Shown in pieces: positions 24,806 through 33,021 of a DNA stretch of 64,000 nt. Below the pieces are notes generated by a model. The model searched no databases. It was not told the DNA's origin and worked only from the letters and a program-made list of their open reading frames with translations. Source of the DNA: Neolewinella xylanilytica (GTDB lineage: Bacteria; Bacteroidota; Bacteroidia; Chitinophagales; Saprospiraceae); contig NZ_PTJC01000005.1 of NCBI RefSeq assembly GCF_002934605.1, positions 434,001 through 498,000 of the forward strand, read 5' to 3'. Every line of letters starts with the position of its first letter. Position 1 is the first letter of the stretch. The position numbers were made by a program, and so were the translations under genes.

Positions 24806-25812
24806 TGGCGGAATGGAGTCAATTTACCTTCGTTTATCCCTGGATACTGCCGCTGGCGGTGTTACCGGTGCTGCTTTACGTATGGAACCAGCGGCGCGCC
24901 GGTGAACGGATTGTCAGTCTGCGGTTGCCGAGTACGCGGTCGGTAGATGGGCTCACCAGTTGGCGCAGTACCCTGCGGCCCTTTTTACCGCTCCTGCACG
25001 TCGCCGCCCTGGTACTGATGATCGTGGCCCTGGCCCGTCCGCGCCTCGACCTCAGCGAGGAATCCGTTACCGCCGAAGGCATCGATATCGTGCTAACGAT
25101 GGACCTTTCCACGAGTATGGGTGCCCAGGATTTCACGCCCAACCGACTGGAGGTGGCCAAGGAAGTCGCCCGTGACTTCGTGAGCCGCCGGGAATACGAC
25201 CGTATCGGACTGGTGGCCTACGCCGGGGAGGCCTATACGAAGTCGCCCCTCACCGTAGATAAGGAGATCATCGACCGCTTTATCGGTGAACTGGAAATGG
25301 GGGAAATTACGGACGGCACGGCCATCGGTTTGGGGCTCGAAACCGCGATTAACCGCCTCAAGGAGAGCGAGGCCGCCTCGAAAATTATTATTCTCCTCAC
25401 CGACGGGGAGAACAATGCCGGCGACCGCCACAAACCCGAGGTAGCCGCCGAGATCGCCAAGCAGTTCGGAATCCGCGTGTACACCATCGGCGTGGGCAGC
25501 GGGGAGGAGACCCTCATGCCCTCCGCTCCGATCGGCGGCGGCCGCTACCGCTTCAAACCCACCCGCGGTACGGTGGACGACAGGCTGCTGGCCTACATCG
25601 CCGAGGAAACGGACGGCCGCTACTTTCGCGCCCGCGATTCGGAGGAACTGGAATCCATCTACGACTACATTGACGAGTTGGAGAAAACCGAGATCGAGAC
25701 CACCGTTTTCCGCCGCTACGAGGAGCAGTTCGCCGGTTTTCTCTGGGTGGGTCTCGCGTTACTGTTGTTAGAAACCCTGTTGCGGTATACGGTGTTAAGA
25801 ACGATCCCTTAA
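24805..25812 (+). CDS. batA: VWA-domain membrane protein BatA
   Basis: This 335-residue protein has two N-terminal membrane helices (WILPLAVLPVLLYVW; FLPLLHVAALVLMIVALA), a von Willebrand factor A domain with the metal-site motif DLSTSMGAQD near residue 97, the Thr loop (DGTAIGLG) and the Asp loop (LLTDGENNAG), then a C-terminal helix (FLWVGLALLLLETLLR). This is the Bat family, often encoded beside a MoxR AAA+ ATPase and linked to oxidative-stress tolerance in Bacteroides. The symbol is by family and position. It shares an operon with the preceding gene and probably the next two. Confidence 0.85.
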   Translation: MAEWSQFTFVYPWILPLAVLPVLLYVWNQRRAGERIVSLRLPSTRSVDGLTSWRSTLRPFLPLLHVAALVLMIVALARPRLDLSEESVTAEGIDIVLTMDLSTSMGAQDFTPNRLEVAKEVARDFVSRREYDRIGLVAYAGEAYTKSPLTVDKEIIDRFIGELEMGEITDGTAIGLGLETAINRLKESEAASKIIILLTDGENNAGDRHKPEVAAEIAKQFGIRVYTIGVGSGEETLMPSAPIGGGRYRFKPTRGTVDDRLLAYIAEETDGRYFRARDSEELESIYDYIDELEKTEIETTVFRRYEEQFAGFLWVGLALLLLETLLRYTVLRTIP

Positions 25813-25824
25813 ACCGTTATCACC

Positions 25825-26373
25825 GTGCCCCGATCCTTAGCCGCTGCCCGCCAGCAACTCGCCCGCGTTTACGACCTGATGTACATCGAGGGCAAGCCCG
25901 GCTACGAGCAGGTGACCTTCGCGGAAGAAATGTTCACTGCCCTGTCGGAGCTACGGGATTCCCTGCCGGAGGAGGGCGTTACCGAACTACTGTTCCGGCT
26001 GAGCGACGGCATCCCCCCTATGAAGGTGGCGGAACTCTACAACGTACTGATCTGGTCGGCAGACGCCCGGGGAACCATCGACGCCGAGGAGGTCCAGGAG
26101 TGGTTTTACAGCAAGCAGCGCCGCCGCATCGAGATCGCCTGCCAGGTGGATCTGTTTCCCAGCAACAGCATGGATGAGAGCGAACGGGTCATCAAGCTGC
26201 TGCTGGACAAGTACCCCGACCTGGATTATTTGCTCCGTCCTTTGGCCAAGGAAGTCAAAGCCCAGATCAAGGAAGAAAAAGCCTGGTCGGACTACCGGCG
26301 GGATACCTTCGAAATGCCGAAGGAGCTTACGCCGGATATTATGAAGATCATTGATGGGATTAAGCTGCGGTAG
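25825..26373 (+). CDS. Hypothetical helical protein within the bat cluster
   Basis: This 182-residue cytosolic protein starts with GTG, 12 nt after batA. It looks all-helical: AAARQQLARVYDLMYIEGKP at the start, FAEEMFTALSELRDSLPEEG, then a charged C-terminal half (RPLAKEVKAQIKEEKAWSDY). No signal peptide, membrane helix or motif I recognise. Its position between batA and batB suggests a part in the same process. A Bat-associated tetratricopeptide protein is expected in such clusters, but I do not see TPR spacing here. Confidence 0.68.
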   Translation: MPRSLAAARQQLARVYDLMYIEGKPGYEQVTFAEEMFTALSELRDSLPEEGVTELLFRLSDGIPPMKVAELYNVLIWSADARGTIDAEEVQEWFYSKQRRRIEIACQVDLFPSNSMDESERVIKLLLDKYPDLDYLLRPLAKEVKAQIKEEKAWSDYRRDTFEMPKELTPDIMKIIDGIKLR

Positions 26374-26628
26374 GGCATCGGTTCACCACCGAGGACGCAG
26401 AGGGATTAGCTGCGCTGCTGCCTACGGCGGTCACAGAGGAATCACTGAGGAAGGGGTCCGCTCGCAAAGGTCCGGGGGCGTGCTGCTTGTCAGCCGAATC
26501 CCCCAAGCGGCGCAGCTGCCCGGGGTTCGTCTGACGAGTAAATGAAAGACGAGCCATAGCTATCCGCAGCGGCCCTTAGCCACAGAGCCTGGCAAAACAC
26601 CGTACCTTCACCATCATAACCCATCCCC
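26374..26628. other. Intergenic region inside the bat cluster
   Basis: No gene is visible in 255 bp. It contains CACAGAGGAATCACTGAGGA and related words also found at 47280-47340, and GTTCGTCTGACGAGT resembling the repeat at 37712. A weak -7-like box (TACCTTCA, 26603-26610) precedes batB. Confidence 0.45.
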
Positions 26629-27654
26629 ATGTTCCGCGTAGAACACCCCGAATACTTCTGGCTGCTCCTGCTGGTGCCGATCGTCGTCGGGCTGTTCTTT
26701 TGGTACTGGCGGCAGCGGCGGGCGGCCCTGGATCGCTTTGCGGACCGGGAACTGCTCAGCTACCTGGCTCCGGGTGTCAACCGGCGAATGCCGTGGACGA
26801 AATTCGGGTTGGTGGCCCTGAGTCTGCCGCTGCTCGTGGTGGCGCTGGCTAACCCCCAGTGGTCGGCGCAGCGGGAGGAAATCCAGCGGCGGGGCATCGA
26901 CCTGATCGTCGCCCTCGACATCAGCAACTCCATGCGGGCCGAAGACGTACAGCCCAGCCGGATGGACCGCGCCCGCTTCTTTACCAATACCCTCGTCGAC
27001 GAACTGGCCGGTAATAATATCGGCGTGGAATTGTTTACCTGCACCGCCGTCATGGCCGCACCCCTGACGACCGATTACGCCTTCGTCAAAAACGTGGTGA
27101 GCACGGCCGCACCCTACCAGATCAGTGCCCAGGGCACTAACCTGGCCGAGGCCATCACCACCGCCGAGGCCGCCTTCGACGCGGAGAGCGCCAATCACCG
27201 GGCCCTCATTATCGTCTCCGACGGGGAGGACCACAGTGGCGAAGCCGCCGCCGCCGCCGCCCGGGCGAATGCGGAAGGCTTGCTCGTCTACACCGTCGGC
27301 GTAGGGAAGCCCGGCGGCAGCCTGATGCCCGTTCAGCTCAACAACGGCCGTAGCGACTACATCCGCGAGGCCGGAGGCGGACCGGCCACCACCAGCGCCG
27401 ATTTTGCCACCCTGGAAACCATCGCCACCAGCGGCGGTGGCGCCTACTTCACCCTCAGCGGTGACGCCGAAAACCTCGCCCAGGCCCTCCGCGCCCAGGT
27501 TGACCGTATCGAAAAACAGGAATTCGAAACCCAGGAGTTCAGCAGCTACGACAGCTACTTCTACTGGTTTCTGGCACCGGCGGTGTTGCTACTGCTGGTG
27601 GAGCTGAGCATCGGCCGCAAGGACCGGAAGATGGCGGAGCGCTACGAAGTATAA
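26629..27654 (+). CDS. batB: VWA-domain membrane protein BatB
   Basis: This 341-residue protein has the same plan as BatA: two N-terminal helices (YFWLLLLVPIVVGLFFWYW; FGLVALSLPLLVVALA), a VWA domain with metal-site motif ALDISNSMRAED near residue 98, Thr loop AQGTNLAEA and Asp loop IVSDGEDHSG, and a C-terminal helix (FYWFLAPAVLLLLVELSIG). It is a paralogue of the gene at 24805. A 255-bp repeat-bearing gap separates it from the upstream member, so it may also have its own promoter. Confidence 0.85.
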   Translation: MFRVEHPEYFWLLLLVPIVVGLFFWYWRQRRAALDRFADRELLSYLAPGVNRRMPWTKFGLVALSLPLLVVALANPQWSAQREEIQRRGIDLIVALDISNSMRAEDVQPSRMDRARFFTNTLVDELAGNNIGVELFTCTAVMAAPLTTDYAFVKNVVSTAAPYQISAQGTNLAEAITTAEAAFDAESANHRALIIVSDGEDHSGEAAAAAARANAEGLLVYTVGVGKPGGSLMPVQLNNGRSDYIREAGGGPATTSADFATLETIATSGGGAYFTLSGDAENLAQALRAQVDRIEKQEFETQEFSSYDSYFYWFLAPAVLLLLVELSIGRKDRKMAERYEV

Positions 27655-27655
27655 G

Positions 27656-27762
27656 GCGGTCTCCGACCGCGGCAGTAAGAAGCGGCCTCCGGCCGCGAAG
27701 TTCCAAGCGCTAAGTCCAGCGCAGTCGGAGACTGCGTCGTACTTCCGCTGCCGGGAGGCAGC
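27656..27762. repeat. Array of four short palindromic hairpins
   Basis: Four interrupted palindromes of 15-16 nt lie in 107 bp: GCGGTCTCCGACCGC (27656), GCGGCCTCCGGCCGC (27682), GCAGTCGGAGACTGC (27721) and GCTGCCGGGAGGCAGC (27747). Each has a 6-7-bp stem and a tiny loop. The arms vary by compensating changes while the centre TCC/GGA is kept. The array follows batB and precedes the purN stop. Confidence 0.85.
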
Positions 27763-27775
27763 CTCCTACAGCGAA

Positions 27776-28342
27776 CTACAACCCCCGCACCACCCGCCAG
27801 TAATTCCCGTGCTCCAGCCGGAGCACCCGCTCGGCTATTTGCTCCGGAGAGTCGTCGGGGTCGAGGCGTACGGCGGCCTGGAAGATGATATTTCCCTCGT
27901 CGTAGTTTTCATTGACGTAGTGGACGGTGATGCCGCTTTCGGTGTCCTCCGCGGCTTTGACCGCCTCGTGGACGTGCTTGCCGTACATGCCTTTCCCCCC
28001 GTAGCGGGGCAGCAGGGCCGGGTGGATGTTGACGATCCGGTTCGGGTAAGCCTGCACCAGGTAAGCGGGGATGAGCCAGAGAAAACCCGCCAGCACGATC
28101 AAGTCTACCCGGTAAGCTTCCAGGGCCGCGAGCAGGTCTTCGCCCGTTGCCCAGTCATTTCGGTTTACCACGAGGCTCGGTATCCCGCGCTCCGCCGCAA
28201 TGGTCAGTCCGCCGGCGCTGGCCTTGTTGCTTACCAGCAAAACGACCTCCACCCCATCCTCCGGGTGCGCCTGGAAGCGATCGATCATTACCCGGGCATT
28301 CGACCCGCCGCCGCTGACGAAGATGGCTATGCGTTTGCTCAT
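27776..28342 (-). CDS. purN: Phosphoribosylglycinamide formyltransferase
   Basis: This 188-residue protein begins KRIAIFVSGGGSNARVMID, the phosphate-binding start of PurN. The catalytic section contains FLWLIPAYLV, then NIHPALLPRYGGKGMYG with the catalytic Asn and His, and HYVNENYDEGNIIFQ with the conserved Asp. It transfers formyl from 10-formyl-THF to GAR in purine synthesis. Repeats of the GGTGAATT type lie immediately upstream of its start. Confidence 0.96.
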   Translation of the reverse strand: MSKRIAIFVSGGGSNARVMIDRFQAHPEDGVEVVLLVSNKASAGGLTIAAERGIPSLVVNRNDWATGEDLLAALEAYRVDLIVLAGFLWLIPAYLVQAYPNRIVNIHPALLPRYGGKGMYGKHVHEAVKAAEDTESGITVHYVNENYDEGNIIFQAAVRLDPDDSPEQIAERVLRLEHGNYWRVVRGL

Positions 28343-28360
28343 GGGTGCAAGTACGGAAAT

Positions 28361-28563
28361 TAATGAGTGAATTGGTGAATTGGTGAATTAGCGAATAGGT
28401 GCGGGACATTGCCCCTCGCTGCGCTCGGGTGGGGGCGGGGTAGCCAAACCAACGTGCGGAGCCAATGCACTAATTCAGTCCCTCAACAATTCACCCATTC
28501 CCCAACGAGCTATCCCCTGCGGAGCCAATTCACCCATTCAGCCCTTCAACAATTCACCAATTG
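28361..28563. repeat. Intergenic 8-bp repeats (GGTGAATT family)
   Basis: GGTGAATT occurs three times head-to-tail at 28370-28400 beside the purN start. The inverse AATTCACC recurs at 28485-28560, giving an inverted layout about 100 bp across. The middle contains CCCTCGCTGCGCTCGGG. Related words appear at 23492 and 32366. Confidence 0.75.
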
Positions 28564-29820
28564 CTAAGCCACCGCCCGCACCCGCCGCGCCGTAAACACG
28601 GCCACGATGCTCATGAAGATCGTGAAGTACCCCAGCAGTTCGTAGTGCTCCAGCTTGCCGTCGGGACCCTCGGTAATCACGAAGCCGGCCACGACGCTGC
28701 TGAAGAACAGGGCCATCTCGTTCACCGACTGCCGGATGCTCATGAAGCCCCCGCGGTTCTCGGGGCGGACCACGGAAGTGATCATGGTGGTCGCCGGGAC
28801 GTTGCGGCCGCTCGCTACGACAAAGAAGGAGCTCGTGACCAGTAGGGCGACGGGGATGGAGTTCGTGTCCAGGTTGGTGAGCGCGTAAATACTGAAGAGC
28901 GCCAGTACGGAGGAGATGGTAAAGACCCGGAGCCGTCCAAAGCGGTCCGCCAGCCGCCCGAACAGGGGGAGGAGGATCACCGTCAGCGCCCCGCCGATCA
29001 GGTAGATGAGGCTCACCTGCTTGTCGGCGAAGCCCACGTTGATCTGCATGTAAGGCGCGATGAAGGGAATAATGGTGAAGTGCCCCAGCATCAGCGTCAG
29101 GGTGAAGAGCAGGGCCGCCCGCTGGTTGGCGTTGGTAAAGATGGCGCGGAAGGGATCGGCGATCTTGCCTGACCACGACCGCGGCTGCAGCAACTGGGCC
29201 TCCGGATCGTCGCCGATCTCTGACTGGTCACCCTCGGGTACGATCGTCTGGTCGACCAGGTGGCCGCGCATGGACGGAACGAAGAAGAAGGCGATCGTGA
29301 CGAAAAGCCCCGCGAGGGCCGCCGTGGCGTAAAACGGTGCATGCCAGCTGTACTCCGCCGCGATCCAGATGCCGGCCGGCACGCCGATAACCGAAGCGGC
29401 CGAAAAGGCGGTCATCACCCAGCCCATGGCCGAGGCGCGCCGCTCGAGGGGAATTACATCGCCCACCACGGCCAGTACCAGCGCGCCCAGCGTTCCGCCG
29501 AAAAGGCCGGTACCGAAGCGGGCCGCCAAGAGGAATCCGTAGGTCGGCGCGAAGGCACAGGCCAGCGTACCCGCCGTAAAGCAGGTAAACAGGAAGAGCA
29601 GGGCGGAGCGCCGGTCGAAACGGTCGATCACGACCGTGCTCACCAGGTTGCCGGTGAAGGCCGCCAGGGCGTAGGCACTCACTACCCAGGCGAATTGTCC
29701 GGGGGTGATGTCGAAGGCGTTCATGATCGTTTTGCCCAGGGGCATGACGATCATAAAGTCGATAATGTGGCAAAACTGTACCGTAGCCAGGATTAGCAGC
29801 AGGCGCTTTTCGTTGATCAT
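28564..29820 (-). CDS. MFS transporter
   Basis: This 418-residue protein has 12 predicted helices. MINEKRLLLILATVQFCHII begins the first; the start at 29820 overlaps the mce stop (ATGA), favoured over an ATG six codons upstream. The helix 2-3 loop reads VIDRFDRRSALLFL, a divergent motif A, and the matching second-half loop GRLADRFGRLRVF is closer to consensus. A cytoplasmic loop between helices 6 and 7 carries a long acidic stretch (EGDQSEIGDDPEAQLL). Substrate unknown; coupling to mce may be coincidental. Confidence 0.87.
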   Translation of the reverse strand: MINEKRLLLILATVQFCHIIDFMIVMPLGKTIMNAFDITPGQFAWVVSAYALAAFTGNLVSTVVIDRFDRRSALLFLFTCFTAGTLACAFAPTYGFLLAARFGTGLFGGTLGALVLAVVGDVIPLERRASAMGWVMTAFSAASVIGVPAGIWIAAEYSWHAPFYATAALAGLFVTIAFFFVPSMRGHLVDQTIVPEGDQSEIGDDPEAQLLQPRSWSGKIADPFRAIFTNANQRAALLFTLTLMLGHFTIIPFIAPYMQINVGFADKQVSLIYLIGGALTVILLPLFGRLADRFGRLRVFTISSVLALFSIYALTNLDTNSIPVALLVTSSFFVVASGRNVPATTMITSVVRPENRGGFMSIRQSVNEMALFFSSVVAGFVITEGPDGKLEHYELLGYFTIFMSIVAVFTARRVRAVA

Positions 29821-30224
29821 GCGCCTTTGCTTTGGCAAATTTCCACGAGGACCCCGTTGGTACTCCGGGGGTGCAGAAAGCAGACGAGTTTGTCGTCCGC
29901 CCCTTCACTCGGGAGCTCCTGCAGCAGTTCGAAGCCGTCTTCCCGCAGTCGCCGCATCTCCGCGGCGATGTCGTCCACTTCGAAGGCCAGGTGATGGATG
30001 CCGGGCCCCCGTTTTTCGAGGAATTTCTGGATGGGGCCGGTCGCACGCTCCGGGGCGACGAGTTCCAATTTCGCCGCGTCACTACCGCCGGTGAAAAAGC
30101 TGGTCGTGACCGACTGTTCCGCCACGGTTTCCCGCTTGTAGGGGTCGCGGCCGAGCAATTTCGCGATCAGTTTTTCACTTTCGTCGAGGTTCGCTACGGC
30201 GATGCCGATGTGCTCCAGGCGCAT
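29817..30224 (-). CDS. mce: Methylmalonyl-CoA epimerase
   Basis: This 135-residue VOC-fold protein starts MRLEHIGIAVANLDESEKLI. Metal ligands are the His in the first strand (EHIGIAV), the His in IHHLAFEVDDI and the terminal Glu in GVLVEICQ, as in known epimerases. It interconverts (R)- and (S)-methylmalonyl-CoA between propionyl-CoA carboxylase and methylmalonyl-CoA mutase. meaB, the mutase chaperone, lies at 34225. The frame is open upstream to 30347, but the homology begins at 30224. Confidence 0.94.
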   Translation of the reverse strand: MRLEHIGIAVANLDESEKLIAKLLGRDPYKRETVAEQSVTTSFFTGGSDAAKLELVAPERATGPIQKFLEKRGPGIHHLAFEVDDIAAEMRRLREDGFELLQELPSEGADDKLVCFLHPRSTNGVLVEICQSKGA

Positions 30225-30271
30225 GTTTCTTGGGGTTATCCTGGAGAAACGCGCGGTTGCCGCGAAGGTTA

Positions 30272-30583
30272 TTATTGCGCCGGAGCGCGGGAAGAATGTA
30301 CGGTCGGAACTAACAGCTGCGTATACGGCTTCCGCAGCTGCTTCCACTCCATGAGCCCCATCACGCGGCGGTGGTCACAGGAGCTGCTCCAGCGCAGCAT
30401 CGACTCCATGTCGTGAAAGGTGATCCAAAGTAGTTGCCGTTCCGGGCGTTCCAAGTCTTCGACGGCTTCCAGCTTGCTGAAACCATCGAACTTGGCCAGG
30501 GAACGGTGGAGCTCGGCGGTCCAGGTCGGGAAGTACAACCGGCCGTCGGGAGTAAGGTAGTGCTCGGAGAATACGGTAAGCAT
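30272..30583 (-). CDS. Small ferredoxin-fold (antibiotic biosynthesis monooxygenase-like) protein
   Basis: This is a protein of about 103 residues from the ATG at 30583; a GTG ten codons upstream is possible. The layout MLTVFSEHYLTPDGRLYFPT, a helix, then LEAVEDLERPERQLLWITFH and a second helix with SCDHRRVMGLMEWKQL fits the dimeric alpha-beta barrel (ABM) fold. Members range from monooxygenases to small binding proteins, and no catalytic residues can be named. The last codons (SRAPAQ) are encoded by a copy of the dispersed GC-rich motif, suggesting the tail was altered by its insertion. Confidence 0.7.
   Translation of the reverse strand: MLTVFSEHYLTPDGRLYFPTWTAELHRSLAKFDGFSKLEAVEDLERPERQLLWITFHDMESMLRWSSSCDHRRVMGLMEWKQLRKPYTQLLVPTVHSSRAPAQ
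30275..30291 (-). repeat. Dispersed GC-rich motif at the end of a coding sequence
   Basis: TTGCGCCGGAGCGCGGG, reverse form of the motif at 22293, overlaps the last six codons of the preceding gene and lies about 50 nt upstream of the mce start. Confidence 0.55.
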
Positions 30584-30682
30584 CTTATTTTGTGGATCCG
30601 GTTGGGTCTTCACAAAACGCCGCAGCGCCCCGCCGATTGTTCATTTTATTCGTCGTATTGCGCAACCGATTAGTTCTCGCTC

Positions 30683-31078
30683 ATGCCCCTCGCTTACAAG
30701 CCAGCCAACTACACTAGCCTTTCTCCCTACCACGTGGTACAGGGGGCCGACCGGTACATTGAGTTTCTGGAACAGGTCTTCGGTGCCGAACGGCTACGGC
30801 ACTATACCTACGAGGGTCGGGTGGTGCACGCCGAAGTCCGCATCGACGATACCGTGCTGATGCTGGCCGACGCCAACGAACAATACGGCCCCAATAAGCC
30901 CCTGACCCACCTCTACGTAGCCGACGTGGACGACCTTTACCAGCGCGCCATTGCGGCCGGCTGTACGTCCAACGGCGAGCCCCAGACCCGTCCCGATGAT
31001 CCCGATCGCCGTGGCGGCTTCACCGATCCGTTTGGTAATAGCTGGTCCGTGGCTACCCAGACCGAGACCGTACATTAA
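30683..31078 (+). CDS. VOC family protein (glyoxalase / PhnB-like)
   Basis: This 131-residue protein has the paired beta-alpha-beta-beta-beta modules of the vicinal oxygen chelate fold: LSPYHVVQGADRYIEFLEQV, then GRVVHAEVRIDDTVLMLAD and HLYVADVDDLYQRAIAAG, with the C-terminal GGFTDPFGNSWSVATQ typical of PhnB-like members. Activities in this group vary widely (dioxygenases, isomerases, resistance proteins), so none is assigned. It runs 14 nt ahead of the proA start. Confidence 0.88.
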   Translation: MPLAYKPANYTSLSPYHVVQGADRYIEFLEQVFGAERLRHYTYEGRVVHAEVRIDDTVLMLADANEQYGPNKPLTHLYVADVDDLYQRAIAAGCTSNGEPQTRPDDPDRRGGFTDPFGNSWSVATQTETVH

Positions 31079-31091
31079 CCCCACCACCGAC

Positions 31092-32363
31092 ATGACCACC
31101 GATACCATAAAGGAAACCTCGATTTCCGAACGGCTGCGGCACCTGCGCGCCGCCGCCAATCAATTGAACCGCCTCGGCGAACGGCAGCTCAACGACTGCC
31201 TGCTCCGCCTGGCGGATCTGACCGAAGCCCACATGTCCGCCCTCCTGGCCGCGAACGCCCAGGACCTGAGCCGTATGGACCCGGAAGATCCCAAGTACGA
31301 CCGGCTGCTGCTGAACGAGGAGCGGCTGTCCGCCATCGCCGCCGACCTGCGCCGGGTGGCCGGATTGCCCTCCCCGCTGGGCCGTAAGGTGGAAGAGCGG
31401 GAGCTGGGTAACGGCTTGCTACTCAGCCGGGTGACGGTCCCGATCGGGGTGGTGGGCATCGTCTTCGAATCGCGGCCCAACGTAACCTTCGACGTCTTCG
31501 CCCTGAATCTGAAGGCCGGCAACGCCACCGTGCTGAAGGGGAGCCGCGACGCCGCCGACAGCAACCGCGCCATCAAACAACTGATCGACCGGGCCCTGGA
31601 GGAAACGGGTCTGCCCCAAGCCTGCTACCTGGCCCCCGCCGAACGGGAAGCGCTACAACCGATTTTGACCGCCGACGGCCTGGTGGACGTAATTATTCCC
31701 CGCGGTAGCCAGGGCCTCATCAATTATGTCCGCGCCAATGCCACCGTACCCGTGATCGAAACCGGGGCCGGCATCTGCCACACCTACGTTGACAGCCCCG
31801 CCAATCTGGACTGGGCGAAGGACATCGTCACCAACGCCAAGGCCCGGCGGGTAAGCGTGTGCAACGCGTTAGACTGTCTGCTGCTGCACCGGTCGCAACT
31901 GGGCCACCTTCCGGAACTGCTGGCTATGCTGGGCGAAGAACACCACTGCGAAGTGTACGCCGACGAAGCCGCCTACGAAGCCCTGGATGGTCGCTATCCA
32001 TCGGCCCTGCTTAAGCACGCCAACGAGGATTCCTTCGGCACCGAATTTCTGCGCATGGCGATGTCCGTAAAAGTGGTGGATGGAATCGACGAGGCAATAG
32101 CACACGTCGAACGCCACGGCAGCCGCCACAGTGAAAGCATCGTCAGCGACAGCGAAGTAAACCAGGAACGCTACCTCCGCGAGGTGGACGCGGCCGTCGT
32201 ATACGTTAATACCAGCACGGCCTTCACGGACGGCGGGCAGTTCGAGCTCGGCGCGGAGATCGGGATCAGCACCCAGAAGCTACACGCCCGCGGACCCATG
32301 GGGCTGGAAGCACTTACGAGCTACAAGTGGCTGGTGCGGGGGGATGGTCAGGTTCGGGGGTGA
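31092..32363 (+). CDS. proA: Gamma-glutamyl phosphate reductase
   Basis: This 423-residue protein starts at MTTDTIKETSISERLRHLRA; the frame runs further upstream but overlaps the VOC gene. IGVVGIVFESRPNVTFDVFA is the NADP-binding beginning of ProA, LKGSRDAADSNRAIKQLID follows, and the catalytic Cys lies in RRVSVCNALDCLLLH. It reduces gamma-glutamyl phosphate to glutamate semialdehyde in proline synthesis. proB is not in the window, unlike the common proBA arrangement. Confidence 0.96.
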   Translation: MTTDTIKETSISERLRHLRAAANQLNRLGERQLNDCLLRLADLTEAHMSALLAANAQDLSRMDPEDPKYDRLLLNEERLSAIAADLRRVAGLPSPLGRKVEERELGNGLLLSRVTVPIGVVGIVFESRPNVTFDVFALNLKAGNATVLKGSRDAADSNRAIKQLIDRALEETGLPQACYLAPAEREALQPILTADGLVDVIIPRGSQGLINYVRANATVPVIETGAGICHTYVDSPANLDWAKDIVTNAKARRVSVCNALDCLLLHRSQLGHLPELLAMLGEEHHCEVYADEAAYEALDGRYPSALLKHANEDSFGTEFLRMAMSVKVVDGIDEAIAHVERHGSRHSESIVSDSEVNQERYLREVDAAVVYVNTSTAFTDGGQFELGAEIGISTQKLHARGPMGLEALTSYKWLVRGDGQVRG

Positions 32364-33021
32364 GAGGAATTGGTGAATCGGTGAATTTTTGAATGGGTGA
32401 ATGGCTGCCGCACGGGGGCGCTCGCTACGCTCGTGCGGGCAGTTCCGCCTTGGGTGGGGGCATACTCCGGGCTTGTGATGGTTGATTCGCGATACTTGAT
32501 TTGCGATTGCTGATTGGGCTGCCGCAAGAGTCAGCTCGCTTCGCTCGTGGGGCGGCTGGTTGCTTATAAGACTCGGTCCGTAGTTCGGCCCTGGAAGGGA
32601 CGCTTCTGGCAGCGAGGTCTGCAGCGAGCTGGCGATCGAAGGGCCTCGCGCTACGGAAGGGGTTTCGTTCCGCCCCGGACCGTACGAGGTCCTGGCGTAT
32701 TCGCTAAAGCATTATTATGCGCAGGACCCCGGAGTGTGGCCGTACGCAGTAGGTTTCCTGCGGGTGTCCGGACAGTAGCAAGGCGCACGCTGGTGCCCGG
32801 ACCCTAACCCGGCCCTGGAAGGGACGCTATATCGAGCGAGGTCTGCAACGAGCGAAGCGAGTGAAGGGCCTAGCATACTTCTCCGACCGGCTACGCCCGC
32901 CCTAGAACGAACGCTGCACCAGCGAGGCGACAACCGACAAACCGACAACCGACAACCGACAACCCGACAACCGACACCCCGACAACCGACACCCCAACAC
33001 CCCACACCGTATTTTGCCGCC
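32364..33021. repeat. Long intergenic repeat region
   Basis: No gene is credible in 658 bp. GGTGAAT-type 8-bp words (32366-32402) are followed by CGCTCGCTACGCTCG and GCTCGCTTCGCTCG. Two diverged direct repeats of about 61 bp, both starting CGGCCCTGGAAGGGACGCT, lie at 32586-32646 and 32810-32871, with a shorter third trace near 32901. The block ends with an 8-bp tandem array (ACCGACAA and CCGACACC, about 32931-33004) just before the channel gene, and TATTTTG (33010-33016) as a possible -7 box. Confidence 0.75.

Noticed and set aside
30225-30347. 41-codon extension of mce
   Set aside because: It overlaps the neighbouring small gene and homology to the epimerase begins at the ATG at 30224.
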